15,032 nucleotides of DNA from Bacteroidota bacterium (GTDB taxonomy: Bacteria; Bacteroidota; Bacteroidia; Flavobacteriales; Flavobacteriaceae): contig JAEYZX010000128.1 of NCBI GenBank assembly GCA_023427845.1, positions 1-15,032 of the forward strand, in the 5' to 3' direction. The translations under genes were made by a program, and so were the position numbers. The notes beneath the pieces are model-generated. The model made no database searches. It was not told where the DNA came from and was given only the letters and a program-made list of their open reading frames with translations. Below are positions 1 through 8,670 of the stretch, piece by piece; within the stretch, counting starts at the first letter, position 1; every line of letters starts with the position of its first letter.

Positions 1-1736
1 AGTTTGTTGTATGCAAGCTGCTTTTCGCGACGGTAGTTCGTTTCGTCAATCGTTTTTTGCATGCTGCTCGTAATCGTGTCGGCGTACATAATCGCTTTTC
101 CGTTAACGTTTCTCGCAGCGCGTCCCACCGTTTGTGTCAGCGAGCGGTTGCTTCGCAGAAATCCTTCCTTATCCGCGTCGAGTATTGCAACAAGCGAAAC
201 TTCAGGCAAATCGAGGCCTTCACGCAAAAGGTTTACGCCAATCAGCACGTCAAACAAACCTTTTCGTAAATCCTGCATGATTTCGACACGTTCCAGAGTG
301 TCGACTTCAGAATGGATGTACCGACATCGGATCGAAACTTTCGTCAAATATTTCGTCAGTTCTTCGGCCATTCGCTTGGTCAGTGTTGTTACAAGCACAC
401 GTTCGTCATTCTCGGCACGGACCTGGATTTCCTCGATCAAATCGTCAATCTGATTTAAACTTGGACGGATTTCAATAATCGGATCCAAAAGCCCGGTCGG
501 GCGGATGATCTGCTCCACATAAATACCTTCCGATTTCTGCAGTTCATAATCAGCCGGTGTTGCCGATACATAAACGACCTGGTTCTGCATGGCCTCAAAC
601 TCCTCGAATTTCAACGGGCGGTTGTCCATTGCGGCAGGTAATCGGAAACCGTATTCTACAAGATTTTCCTTCCGGGAGCGATCGCCGCCATACATTGCAC
701 TGACCTGCGACAATGTTACATGGCTTTCGTCGACCACCATCAGATAGTCTTTTGGAAAATAATCAAGCAAACAGAACGGCCTTGTCCCGGGCAGTCGGCG
801 GTCGAGATAACGCGAGTAGTTTTCGATTCCGGAGCAATAGCCGAGTTCGCGTATCATTTCAAGATCGAAATTCGTACGTTCTTCAAGGCGTTTTGCTTCA
901 AGGTGCTTCCCAATCGATTTGAAATAGTCGACCTGCTTCACGAGATCCTGCTGGATTTCCCAAATCGCACCGTTCAAAACTTCGGGTGAAGTCACGAACA
1001 TGTTCGCAGGATAAATGTTCAATCTGTTGTATTTTTCAAGAACTTTCGACGTTTTTGCATCAAACGCTTCGATCTCCTCGATTTCGTCGCCAAAGAAATG
1101 AATGCGGAACGGCTCATCGCCATAACTCGGGAAAACCTCGACGGTATCGCCTTTGATACGGAATGTTCCGGGTGTGAAATCGGCTTCGGTTCGGGCGTAC
1201 AAACTCTGAACAAGCCGGTGCAATAATTTCGTTCTTGAAATTACCTGGTCTTTTGCTATCGAAATGACATTTTTCTGAAATTCTACCGGGTTTCCGATAC
1301 CGTATAAACACGAAACCGATGAAACCACGATGATGTCGCGCCTGCCCGAAAGCAGCGATGAGGTCGTGCTCAACCGCATCTTCTCGAGTTCTTCGTTTAT
1401 CGAAAGGTCTTTTTCGATATAGGTTCCGGTGACAGGAATGAACGCTTCGGGTTGGTAGTAATCGTAGTAGGAAACAAAATATTCAACCGCATTGTTCGGG
1501 AAAAACTGCTTGAATTCGGAGTACAATTGCGCTGCAAGTGTCTTATTATGCGCAAGCACAAGCGTCGGTTTTTCAACGTTTTGGATTACGTTCGCCATCG
1601 TAAACGTCTTCCCGGATCCGGTAACTCCTAATAAAGTTTGATATTTTTCTCCGCTTTGGATTCCGTTGGTCAATTTTTCAATTGCCTGCGGCTGGTCTCC
1701 TGTAGGTTTGTAATCGGATACAACACTGAATTTCAT
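1..1736 (-). CDS. uvrB: UvrABC excinuclease subunit B, 3' end cut off by the window edge
   Basis: UvrB is the DNA-damage-verifying helicase-like subunit of nucleotide excision repair. It is loaded by UvrA and recruits the nuclease UvrC. I translated the minus strand from the ATG at 1736 and found one open frame of 578 codons with no stop or frameshift. Visible motifs are the N-terminus MKFSVVSDYKPTGDQPQAI, Walker A GVTGSGKT (residues 37-44), the tyrosine-rich beta-hairpin around SYYDYYQPEAF (89-99) that probes the damaged strand, DESH (336-339), and the late helicase motif QTVGRAARN near the end of the visible part. UvrB is usually about 660-670 residues, so roughly 85 are missing, including the C-terminal UVR coiled coil that contacts UvrC. 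The gene follows the thiamine pyrophosphokinase gene after 96 nt and has its own promoter-like box. The family call is secure. Confidence 0.97.
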   Translation of the reverse strand, partial: MKFSVVSDYKPTGDQPQAIEKLTNGIQSGEKYQTLLGVTGSGKTFTMANVIQNVEKPTLVLAHNKTLAAQLYSEFKQFFPNNAVEYFVSYYDYYQPEAFIPVTGTYIEKDLSINEELEKMRLSTTSSLLSGRRDIIVVSSVSCLYGIGNPVEFQKNVISIAKDQVISRTKLLHRLVQSLYARTEADFTPGTFRIKGDTVEVFPSYGDEPFRIHFFGDEIEEIEAFDAKTSKVLEKYNRLNIYPANMFVTSPEVLNGAIWEIQQDLVKQVDYFKSIGKHLEAKRLEERTNFDLEMIRELGYCSGIENYSRYLDRRLPGTRPFCLLDYFPKDYLMVVDESHVTLSQVSAMYGGDRSRKENLVEYGFRLPAAMDNRPLKFEEFEAMQNQVVYVSATPADYELQKSEGIYVEQIIRPTGLLDPIIEIRPSLNQIDDLIEEIQVRAENDERVLVTTLTKRMAEELTKYLTKVSIRCRYIHSEVDTLERVEIMQDLRKGLFDVLIGVNLLREGLDLPEVSLVAILDADKEGFLRSNRSLTQTVGRAARNVNGKAIMYADTITSSMQKTIDETNYRREKQLAYNK

Positions 1737-1759
1737 GCAGAAAGGTAATTATTAACGTA

Positions 1760-1767
1760 CAAAATTA
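1760..1767 (-). promoter_or_regulatory. Bacteroidetes-type -7 box (TAATTTTG) for uvrB
   Basis: TAATTTTG matches all six fixed positions of the Bacteroidetes -7 consensus TAnnTTTG and lies 24 nt before the uvrB start, predicting a short leader of roughly 20 nt. A TTTG lies 13 nt further upstream, which is closer than the usual spacing of about 19-21, so the -33 element is weak or absent. Confidence 0.5.
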
Positions 1768-1832
1768 CAAACGATAAATCCAAAAACAGTTTAGGAAAAC
1801 TTAAAACTTCCTGTTTGAAAAGAAGATCCGGT

Positions 1833-2489
1833 CTAGTCGGTGCACTCCATCATCAGCAGGTCGCCTTCATTATAAGTAATGCTTACGATTCCGTCTTCTT
1901 TGGCCGAGTTGCTGCTGCCGTTCCTGTAGCCAAGAATCAACGTGTCGTCCTTTAATGCATACCGTAAATTTTCCGATGTGATGCCGCTCACGGCTCCAAC
2001 GGGAATCAGCGATAAAATCGTGTCTTTTGTATACCATTTTTGGAACGAATTCGGAATCCTGAAGATTTTGGAATAGTCGTCGAAAACCACAATTTTGATT
2101 TGGTCTTTATATCGCACAATGTTTGTCATGTTGCTGATCGAATGATCGGCACGGCGGCCGGTTGCCCAAATGATGTTGACCGCGGGAATATTACGTTCGA
2201 TCAGATATTCAATCGCTTTTTCAAGATCGGTTTTATTTTGGTCCGGCGTGTGTACGATCTCAAGCGGATACTGCAGGTTTTCAACATTGGCGACGCCTTT
2301 GTCGAAGTCGCCGAGCAGTACGTCGACTTTAATATTCTTTTCCAATACGCGTTCGATTGCCGAGTCGAGTACGACAACCAACGGCGACCATTCGAGCAGT
2401 TGCCCTAGCAACCCATCACTGCAGGCTTCACCGTTTGCAATTATGAGTGCAGGTTCCTGATCGTCGCGGACTATGTGGTGGGAGGACAT
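1833..2489 (-). CDS. thiN: Thiamine pyrophosphokinase (thiamine diphosphokinase)
   Basis: This enzyme transfers pyrophosphate from ATP to thiamine, giving thiamine diphosphate and AMP, the last step of cofactor formation or salvage in the cytoplasm. The 218-residue protein carries the family's acidic and nucleotide-binding motifs in order: LLGDFD (58-63), DQNKTDLEKAIE (83-94), and a GGRxDH-like segment ATGRRADHSISNM (109-121). The length is normal. The gene lies between the DUF4249 gene (94 nt upstream) and uvrB (96 nt downstream), all on the same strand. A promoter-like box at 2538-2545 suggests independent initiation, with a leader containing short degenerate repeats. No thiamine riboswitch is recognisable: the leader is only about 45 nt and lacks the conserved THI-box segments. 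The symbol follows the B. subtilis name. Confidence 0.9.
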   Translation of the reverse strand: MSSHHIVRDDQEPALIIANGEACSDGLLGQLLEWSPLVVVLDSAIERVLEKNIKVDVLLGDFDKGVANVENLQYPLEIVHTPDQNKTDLEKAIEYLIERNIPAVNIIWATGRRADHSISNMTNIVRYKDQIKIVVFDDYSKIFRIPNSFQKWYTKDTILSLIPVGAVSGITSENLRYALKDDTLILGYRNGSSNSAKEDGIVSITYNEGDLLMMECTD

Positions 2490-2496
2490 TTTTAGT

Positions 2497-2535
2497 TGGC
2501 AGTTGATGGTTTACGGTTTACAGATTACGGTTTGT
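2497..2535. repeat. Short degenerate repeat based on TTTACGGTT
   Basis: The plus strand has GGTTTACGG, GTTTACAG and ATTACGGTT in succession, imperfect copies of a unit of roughly 9-11 nt. TTTACGGTT recurs in a cleaner tandem at 9389-9416. Here the repeat lies inside the predicted 5' leader of the thiamine pyrophosphokinase gene. Confidence 0.5.
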
Positions 2536-2537
2536 TG

Positions 2538-2545
2538 CAAAAGTA
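2538..2545 (-). promoter_or_regulatory. Bacteroidetes-type -7 box (TACTTTTG) for the thiamine pyrophosphokinase gene
   Basis: TACTTTTG fits TAnnTTTG at all fixed positions, 48 nt before the start codon at 2489. It lies between the DUF4249 stop and this gene, so the gene may be transcribed separately from the receptor unit. No convincing -33 TTG is seen at the expected distance. Confidence 0.45.
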
Positions 2546-2583
2546 GTTCTTTCTGTTAACTATTAACTTCGACAGCCGGAAAG

Positions 2584-3399
2584 CTACTCAATCACAACAG
2601 TTTCAACGTCGATTTCGATGATGCTGAAATAACCCAGCGCATAGTCATCGGCATTCGTGGTGTTTACGATATTTCCGCGAACGGTTGCCGGTGGCGATTG
2701 GAATGGGCTGCCGCCACCACCGCCCGAGATGCTGAGTAATACGCGCAAATAGTTGTAGTAACGCTGCGAGATTCCGCCCATGTACAACGTCATCAAATCG
2801 CCGGACTCAAGATTTTCATCCGAATACGCTTCAAAACTTTGGTTTCCCTGAATCAGCCGGTCTTCCTGAACGCCATAGACCGGATACGGCTCGGCAGGCG
2901 AATTGAATGAAAACAGATAGAAATCGTCGGTGGTGCCATCATCTGTAAATGTGATCCGGACTTCACGCTCATCGCCCGTAAACCCGCCGTCTTCGCTTTG
3001 CGTAACCGAATCGATTTCAGGAACCGATCGCAGCGTTTCGGTCGCCACATACGTCTGGCCATTTACAATTACCGTCATTGTGTACACTTCATCAATGACC
3101 GGAGCGAAGTTGTTGCAAACGTACAGGCCATCTTCGGATTCGATGAATGAGAAGATATTGTTCTGAGAATCGGTCACGACTACAGATGCGCCTGAAACAG
3201 TCGGAATTTCGGGTGCGAAATAGCCTGTCGTGGTTGAAAGCCGGATTGATTGGCTGTTTCCGGAGGTTCCTTTTTCCCATTTCAGCGATGCGTCGATCAC
3301 GAGTCGGGGTGCGGCTGTGTTGAGATCGACATCGACTACTTCCTCGCACGACAGAAACATCAGAAAGAGCGGCACAATTAAGATTTTTATTATTTTCAT
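2584..3399 (-). CDS. DUF4249 family lipoprotein, partner of the TonB-dependent receptor
   Basis: The protein (271 aa) begins with a lipoprotein signal: a short basic start, a hydrophobic core and the lipobox-like FLSC with the lipidated cysteine at residue 18. Acidic residues follow the cysteine (CEEVVDVD). The rest looks like beta-rich domains: an Ig-like/carrier-type N-terminal part (VSGASVVVTDSQNN, then DEVYTMTVIVNGQTY) and a conserved-looking C-terminal part with a glycine run and SPFQSPPATVRGNI. These features and the position directly behind a TonB-dependent receptor match DUF4249, a Bacteroidetes family of unknown function. The start is 4 nt after the receptor stop, so the two are surely co-transcribed and probably translationally coupled. 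Inference: it is an outer-membrane lipoprotein that helps the receptor, as SusD-like proteins do for SusC, but it is not a SusD homologue. The substrate cannot be read from the sequence. Confidence 0.85.
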   Translation of the reverse strand: MKIIKILIVPLFLMFLSCEEVVDVDLNTAAPRLVIDASLKWEKGTSGNSQSIRLSTTTGYFAPEIPTVSGASVVVTDSQNNIFSFIESEDGLYVCNNFAPVIDEVYTMTVIVNGQTYVATETLRSVPEIDSVTQSEDGGFTGDEREVRITFTDDGTTDDFYLFSFNSPAEPYPVYGVQEDRLIQGNQSFEAYSDENLESGDLMTLYMGGISQRYYNYLRVLLSISGGGGGSPFQSPPATVRGNIVNTTNADDYALGYFSIIEIDVETVVIE

Positions 3400-3403
3400 C
3401 AGA

Positions 3404-5809
3404 TTAAAATTTGAAGTTATAACTCACCGCAGGGACAATGCCGAATATCGAAAAACGTACGGCTTCGTTTGCGCCTGAAGTTTCATTCTGACGGAAACTG
3501 ATCGATGCTGCATTTTGACGGTTGTACAAATTATAGATGCTGAAAACCCATTCGCCCTGCCAGCCTTTGGTTTTTTCGGGTTTACCTTGGGCCAGTTCGG
3601 CTTTGCCTCGGGTTGGCGTATAGGTTGCCGATACATCGAGGTGATGATAGGTGGGAAGGCGGTTTTCATTCCGGAGTCCGTAGCTCGGCACGATGATTCC
3701 CTGATATTCGTACTGTCCGTTTGGGAACGTTACCGGCGCTCCGGTCTGCACGATCAGATTCGCACCGAAACTCCACTTTTTGTTAAGCTCATAAGCCGAC
3801 GTGATCGCGAGGTTATGCGTTTTGTCGTATAGCGATTTGTACCACTTGCCGTTGTTGATCCCGGTTTCCGCTTCGGTGCGGCCTGGCGTCTGCTGTTCAG
3901 AGCGCGACAATGTATACGAAACCCATCCTGTAAGTTTTCCTGTATTTTTCCGCAGCAGCATTTCAATTCCATACGACCGCATTTTTCCGTTGAGGATCAC
4001 CTGTTCGATCGCTTCATTCGCAATTAAATCGGCACCGTCGATGTAGTCGATGCGGTTTTCGACGGTTTTATAATACGACTCGACTTCAATCGTGTAATTG
4101 TTGTTGGCGAAATTTGCGAAGTAACCAATGGCAGACTGATCGGCGATTTGCGGCTTCGTATAATTATCGACCGGCATCCAGACGTCAAGTGGCGTGGGCG
4201 ATGAGGTATTCGATAATAACTGAAGATATTGCGTCATCCTGTTGTAACTGACTTTGAACGAGCTGTCGTCGGTTAGCTGGTACGACAGCGCAAACCGGGG
4301 TTCGAAATTGTCATACGATTTGATGACCTCGTTGCGGCCATAGGTACGGGTTCCGATGGGCGTCGCGCGTTCGTAAATCTGCTGTTCTTCATTGAAAATC
4401 ACAGGATTATTGTTTTCATATAGATTTATCGTTGACGTTCCCAGGCGATAGAACCTGCTGTATCGAACTCCGTACATTGCGGTAAGCCTGTCGCTGAGTT
4501 TGTGTTCGGCTTCGATGTATGCCGATGGTTCAAACGCGAATTTCTTGTCGAGTTGCCGTTTGTTGAAACCCGAATCTTCTCCAACCGGAATTATGGTTCC
4601 GGGATTGAAATCGTAATAGATCGCATTCAGTCCGTAGTTCATCCGGAACTTATCCGAAATATAATTTTTAAAATCGTATTTGATGTTGTAATTCTTGATT
4701 CCGGAATCATACTGAAATCCGACATAATCCAATTCAAGTCCGTAGTAATAATCGCTGTAGATAACCGACAAATTCGAAAATAATTTATCCGAAAACAGAT
4801 GGTTCCAACGCATGTTCAAGGTTGCGTTTCCGTAAATGTTCGTAAAGCTTCCAAAAAGATCAAATACATCGCGCCCGAAATATCCCGAAAGATAAAGGCT
4901 GTTGTTGTCGTCAATTTTATAGTTTAACTTGGTGTTGAGGTCGTAGAAGTAAGCCGAATTTTCATTATCGGTCAATTTGAGGAACAGATGCGCATACGAC
5001 GAGCGGCCGCCAATCAAAAACGAGCCTTTGTCTTTTACGATCGGACCTTCGGCAAGAAGGCGGCTTGAGATGAGCCCGATTCCGCCATTCATTTGGAATT
5101 CCCTGCTGTTGCCCTCTTTCTGGTAAATGTCGAGCACCGATGAAACGCGTCCGCCAAACCGAGGTGGAATCCCGCCTTTGTACAGTTTAAGATCTTTGAT
5201 CGCGTCGGGATTAAAAACAGAAAAGAATCCGAACAAGTGCGACGAGTTGTAAATCGTTGCCTCATCGAGCAGCAACAGGTTTTGATCGGCACCGCCACCG
5301 CGGACGTTGAATCCTGACGCGCCTTCCCCTGCATTGGTAACACCGGGAAGCAGCAGTATCGATTTTACAACGTCGACTTCGCCCAAAACAACCGGCATTT
5401 TCTTAATTGCCGCTATGGTCAATTTGTTGACGCTCATTTCGGGGCTTCGCGTGTTGGTTGTATTTTTTTCGGTGATGATGACCTCGTCGAGCAGTTCACC
5501 CGATTGGCTGAGGTTAAAATTCTGCCGGATATTTGAATCGACTGAAATTATCAGATCAACGGTTTCATATCCAATGTAACTGATGCTCACTGTGTGTTGT
5601 CCCTTTGGAACGGTCACCGAATAAAAACCATATTCATTTGTAGTAGTACCGGTTTCCAACGCCGGGAAATAGACGTTGACACCGATTAGGGTTTCATTGC
5701 TGGCGTTGTCGGTTATAGTTCCGCTGACGACGAATTTTTCCTGCGCAACCGAATTGAACGAAAAACACATCAAGAGTACGAAAAACTCAAGTTTAAAGGT
5801 CATTTTCAA
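3404..5809 (-). CDS. TonB-dependent outer-membrane receptor with carboxypeptidase-regulatory-like N-terminal domain
   Basis: This 801-residue protein is an outer-membrane active transporter gated by TonB. It has a signal peptide ending near SVAQ (residues 20-23), then a CarboxypepD_reg-like beta-sandwich (about 27-105; VSGTITDNASNETLIGVNVY and the typical YIGYET at 78-83). A LLDEVIIT segment (106-113) leads into the plug domain, with GFNVRGGGADQNLLLLDEA (167-184) and FGGRVSSVLDI (218-228). The remainder is a beta-barrel rich in alternating aromatic strands and ends in the C-terminal phenylalanine of SYNFKF. The length suits this class but is shorter than typical SusC proteins (about 1000 aa), and no SusD gene follows. 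A DUF4249 lipoprotein gene starts 4 nt downstream. The substrate is unknown: no siderophore, cobalamin or glycan genes lie nearby. I saw no good promoter box in front of it. Confidence 0.93.
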   Translation of the reverse strand: MKMTFKLEFFVLLMCFSFNSVAQEKFVVSGTITDNASNETLIGVNVYFPALETGTTTNEYGFYSVTVPKGQHTVSISYIGYETVDLIISVDSNIRQNFNLSQSGELLDEVIITEKNTTNTRSPEMSVNKLTIAAIKKMPVVLGEVDVVKSILLLPGVTNAGEGASGFNVRGGGADQNLLLLDEATIYNSSHLFGFFSVFNPDAIKDLKLYKGGIPPRFGGRVSSVLDIYQKEGNSREFQMNGGIGLISSRLLAEGPIVKDKGSFLIGGRSSYAHLFLKLTDNENSAYFYDLNTKLNYKIDDNNSLYLSGYFGRDVFDLFGSFTNIYGNATLNMRWNHLFSDKLFSNLSVIYSDYYYGLELDYVGFQYDSGIKNYNIKYDFKNYISDKFRMNYGLNAIYYDFNPGTIIPVGEDSGFNKRQLDKKFAFEPSAYIEAEHKLSDRLTAMYGVRYSRFYRLGTSTINLYENNNPVIFNEEQQIYERATPIGTRTYGRNEVIKSYDNFEPRFALSYQLTDDSSFKVSYNRMTQYLQLLSNTSSPTPLDVWMPVDNYTKPQIADQSAIGYFANFANNNYTIEVESYYKTVENRIDYIDGADLIANEAIEQVILNGKMRSYGIEMLLRKNTGKLTGWVSYTLSRSEQQTPGRTEAETGINNGKWYKSLYDKTHNLAITSAYELNKKWSFGANLIVQTGAPVTFPNGQYEYQGIIVPSYGLRNENRLPTYHHLDVSATYTPTRGKAELAQGKPEKTKGWQGEWVFSIYNLYNRQNAASISFRQNETSGANEAVRFSIFGIVPAVSYNFKF

Positions 5810-5870
5810 TTTTTCGAATGAAAGTACATATTTCTTCGGCGGCTGTTTTTTCTATTAACTTTTCTTTTGG

Positions 5871-5899
5871 AAAAAAAGAAGGCGACCTATTGGCCGCCT
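5871..5899 (-). terminator. Rho-independent-type terminator downstream of icd and repeat copy A
   Basis: Read on the minus strand, AGGCGGCC and GGTCGCCT form a stem of seven pairs with one mismatch around a 4-nt loop (plus-strand arms 5881-5887 and 5892-5898, with an extra A-T pair outside). A T-rich tract with a run of seven Ts follows (5871-5877 on the plus strand). It would end transcripts coming from icd through copy A, before the receptor gene. Confidence 0.75.
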
Positions 5900-5925
5900 C
5901 TAATTGGCAATTTATACGAATTTTT

Positions 5926-6020
5926 GGGCGTTGCGGCGAAACCAGTTCCACCTAACCCTGAACTTCTCTCTCGCCGCCGGGCTTTATGCAGTGCGCGGCA
6001 CTTGCTTCAATCCCTAACGC
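5926..6020 (-). repeat. Folded intergenic repeat element, copy A
   Basis: On the minus strand the element opens with GCGTTAGGGATTGAAGC and ends with AACGCCC. The same ends occur in copy B at 8671-8817. The ends pair (GCGTT 6020-6016 with AACGC 5932-5928). Inside are a hairpin AGTGC/GCACT with a 3-nt loop (5990-5994 with 5998-6002, extended by GC/GC past a bulge) and a 7-bp stem GCGGCGA/TCGCCGC (5933-5939 with 5971-5977) enclosing AGTTC/GAACT (5944-5948 with 5960-5964). Together this is a compact multi-branched fold of about 95 nt. The motif AAGCCCGG lies after the first hairpin. From memory, Flavobacterium genomes hold many dispersed intergenic repeats with a GTTAGGGATTGAAGC start, a variable hairpin and AAGCCCGG. 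I cannot check this here. It lies in the predicted icd 3' untranslated region, just before a terminator. Confidence 0.65.
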
Positions 6021-6112
6021 AAAAGTCCACGTGTGATAATAAGGATTCACTTTGATTCGCACTTCGCTCGGGCCATATCAAATACGGTCGAAACAAAAGG
6101 GACTGTTGGGTT

Positions 6113-8332
6113 CTATAACAATCGGGCAAGCGCAGCATTTAATGTCGCACTTGGCCGCATCGCGTTTTCCGTCAGTATAAAATCAGGTTTGTAATAGCCG
6201 CCAATTTCCTGTTTTTTTCCTTGTGAACCAATCAACTCCGAATTGATTTTTTCTTCATTGGTTCGAAGTTCGTTGGCGATTTCTCTAAAAGTCGCTTTCA
6301 ATTCCGCATCTGTATTTTGTGCTGCAAGTGCTTCAGCCCAATAAAGCGCAAGATAGAAATGCGATCCACGATTATCAATGGAACCAATTTTGCGCGCTGG
6401 CGATTTGTCGGTTTCAAGGAATTTCTCGGTCGCCTGGTCCAAAGCATCGGCAAGTACAATTGCTTTAGGGTTATTCAATGTTTGTCCGAGGTGCTCCAAA
6501 GACGCGCCCAACGCCAGAAATTCGCCCAACGAATCCCATCGTAAATAACCTTCTTCGAGGAATTGCTCGACGTGTTTTGGTGCCGATCCGCCGGCGCCGG
6601 TTTCAAACAGTCCGCCGCCATTCATCAAAGGAACGATAGAAAGCATTTTTGCCGATGTTCCAAGCTCAAGGATTGGGAATAGGTCGGTTAGATAATCACG
6701 AAGTACGTTTCCGGTGACCGAGATCGTGTCATTTCCTTCACGCAGGCGTTTTAAGGTGAATTTAGTTGCTTCGGTAATATTCAGGATTTGGATGTCAAGT
6801 CCGGCCGTGTCGTGATCCTGCAGATACGTTTCCACTTTTCGGATCAACTGTCGGTCGTGTGCACGGTTTTCGTCGAGCCAGAAAACGGCAGGAGTAGCCG
6901 ATAATCTTGCACGGTTCACTGCGAGTTTTACCCAGTCACGAATTGGCCCGTCTTTAGTTTGGCACATGCGGAAGATGTCGCCTGCGTAAACTCGTTGTTC
7001 CATTAGGGTTTCACCATTGCCATTTACGATTTTTACAGTGCCGTCGGTATCGATACGGAATGTTTTGTCGTGAGATCCGTATTCTTCGGCTGCCTGAGCC
7101 ATTAATCCCACGTTTGGTACCGTTCCCATTGTCGTCGGGTCGAATGCGCCATGAACTTTACAAAACTCCATAGTTGTCGAATACAGACCGGCATAGGTAC
7201 GATCTGGAATGATTGCCTTTGTGTCCTGGCCTTTGCCCTGTGCGTTATACATTTGGCCTGACGTACGGATCATTGCGGCCATCGAAGCATCGACGATGAC
7301 ATCGGAAGGGACGTGGAGGTTCGTTATTCCTTTGTCTGAATTTACCATTGCGATCGCAGGCGCCTTTTTATACACTTCTGCAATTGCGGCCTGGACTTCG
7401 GCCTGCTTTGGATGACCCGCTACCTTTTCGTAAACATCGCCGAAACCATTTCGGGTGTTGACACCAAGTTCGGCGAAAAGCGTTGAGAATTTTTCAAAAA
7501 CCGGTGCGTAAAATACATCGACGATGGCCCCAAAAATGATCGGATCCGAAACCTTCATCATCGTTGCCTTTAGGTGAACCGAAAACAAAACGTCTTTTGC
7601 TTTGGCATCGGCGATTTGATCGGCGATGAATCTTTTGAGTGACGATATGCTTAGCACGGCGCTGTCGATAATTTCGCCGTCGAGCAGTGGTGCGTTGTCT
7701 TTTAATATTTTGGTATTGCCATTAATATCGGTGAATTCGATTCGGTATGACGTTGCGTTTTCGATCGTCACCGATTTTTCGCTTCCGTAGAAATCGCCTT
7801 CAGACATTGCGGATACATGCGACTTTGAGTCCGATTTCCATTCGCCCATCGAATGCGGGTTCTTTTTGGCGTAGTTCTTTACCGCTTTCGGGGCGCGGCG
7901 ATCGGAATTTCCTTCGCGAAGAACCGGGTTAACTGCCGATCCCAATACTTTTGCATATTTTGCCCTGATGGCTTTCTCGTCGTCGGTTTGCGGGTTGTCA
8001 GGCAATTCGGGCAGGTTGTATCCACGAGATTTCAATTCGCGGATCGCTTCGCGAAGTTGCGGCACCGATGCCGAAATGTTAGGCAGTTTTATGATGTTGG
8101 CCTCAGGAGTAGTGGCCAGTTTTCCGAGTTCGGCGAGGTCATCGCTTAAACGCTGCTCCTCGGTCAGGTATTCCGGGAAATTTGCTATGATACGGCCTGC
8201 GAGTGATATATCCCGGGTGTCGACCTCGATTCCGGCCGGCGCCGTAAACGCTTTTACAATTGGAAGGAACGAATGTGTTGCCAACATTGGCGCTTCATCG
8301 GTAATCGTATAAAAAATCTTGGATTTTGACAT
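6113..8332 (-). CDS. icd: Monomeric NADP-dependent isocitrate dehydrogenase
   Basis: The enzyme converts isocitrate and NADP+ to 2-oxoglutarate, CO2 and NADPH (EC 1.1.1.42) in the TCA cycle. At 739 residues it is the large single-chain type, not the dimeric type of about 420 residues. Characteristic segments are the N-terminal TITDEAPMLATHSFLP (9-24), LPNISASVPQL (83-93), GNSDRRAPK (141-149), HLKATMMKVSDPIIFG (253-268), the acidic metal-ligand region FWLDENRAHD (484-493), the cofactor-binding stretch FETGAGGSAPKHV (576-588) and DNRGSHFYLALYWAEAL (653-669). All are intact. The start ATG at 8332 is followed by the expected N-terminus and has a promoter box 25 nt upstream. The gene stands alone, with non-coding DNA on both sides and a terminator downstream. 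Oppositely oriented copies of a folded repeat flank it. Confidence 0.97.
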   Translation of the reverse strand: MSKSKIFYTITDEAPMLATHSFLPIVKAFTAPAGIEVDTRDISLAGRIIANFPEYLTEEQRLSDDLAELGKLATTPEANIIKLPNISASVPQLREAIRELKSRGYNLPELPDNPQTDDEKAIRAKYAKVLGSAVNPVLREGNSDRRAPKAVKNYAKKNPHSMGEWKSDSKSHVSAMSEGDFYGSEKSVTIENATSYRIEFTDINGNTKILKDNAPLLDGEIIDSAVLSISSLKRFIADQIADAKAKDVLFSVHLKATMMKVSDPIIFGAIVDVFYAPVFEKFSTLFAELGVNTRNGFGDVYEKVAGHPKQAEVQAAIAEVYKKAPAIAMVNSDKGITNLHVPSDVIVDASMAAMIRTSGQMYNAQGKGQDTKAIIPDRTYAGLYSTTMEFCKVHGAFDPTTMGTVPNVGLMAQAAEEYGSHDKTFRIDTDGTVKIVNGNGETLMEQRVYAGDIFRMCQTKDGPIRDWVKLAVNRARLSATPAVFWLDENRAHDRQLIRKVETYLQDHDTAGLDIQILNITEATKFTLKRLREGNDTISVTGNVLRDYLTDLFPILELGTSAKMLSIVPLMNGGGLFETGAGGSAPKHVEQFLEEGYLRWDSLGEFLALGASLEHLGQTLNNPKAIVLADALDQATEKFLETDKSPARKIGSIDNRGSHFYLALYWAEALAAQNTDAELKATFREIANELRTNEEKINSELIGSQGKKQEIGGYYKPDFILTENAMRPSATLNAALARLL

Positions 8333-8356
8333 AGTAATTTTTTGAAGATTGTTTTA

Positions 8357-8364
8357 CAAAGATA
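8357..8364 (-). promoter_or_regulatory. Bacteroidetes-type -7 box (TATCTTTG) for icd
   Basis: TATCTTTG matches TAnnTTTG perfectly, 25 nt before the icd start codon, predicting a leader of about 20 nt. A -33 TTG is not evident at the usual distance. Confidence 0.6.
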
Positions 8365-8670
8365 AGAAACGGGACTCTTAATGCGGTTGCTAGGCCGATG
8401 AAATTGCCAGAATTGCGAATCTGATTTTTTGCAGGATAAATATTTGTGAATTGGCATTATTTGAGCATGATTTTCACAAGGATTAAAAGTTTTAGGCTAA
8501 TTTTTATCAGCGATAGTTCGAGAATCTAAAAATTTACAACAGAACTCCATTTTAAACGATGCAGTCCCTGGAGTTTGGAATTTCATCATTTGGAGTTTTT
8601 GCAAACCTGAAAATGTCCATCGCCTGTTATCTTACCTGGTTAGATTGCGGGCTTATTTGTAGGAGCGGCT

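Larger units (their letters stand above)
5810..6112. other. Non-coding gap between icd and the receptor gene
   Basis: About 300 nt without a credible gene. From right to left it holds about 90 nt of plain icd 3' flank, folded repeat copy A (5926-6020), a minus-strand terminator (5871-5899), and the roughly 60 nt in front of the receptor gene, where I see no good TAnnTTTG box. The small open frames across it have no recognisable protein character. Confidence 0.7.

Noticed and set aside
61..453. Plus-strand open frame of 130 codons opposite uvrB
   Set aside because: The minus strand encodes UvrB here with every expected motif. The plus-strand frame is serine- and arginine-rich in the way antisense shadows are.
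1..1736. uvrB as a pseudogene or frameshifted gene
   Set aside because: Reading the minus strand from 1736 gives an uninterrupted UvrB sequence to the window edge. It is only cut by the boundary.
2490..2545. Thiamine (TPP) riboswitch in front of the thiamine pyrophosphokinase gene
   Set aside because: The predicted leader is only about 45 nt, consists largely of TTTACGG-type repeats and lacks the conserved THI-box segments.
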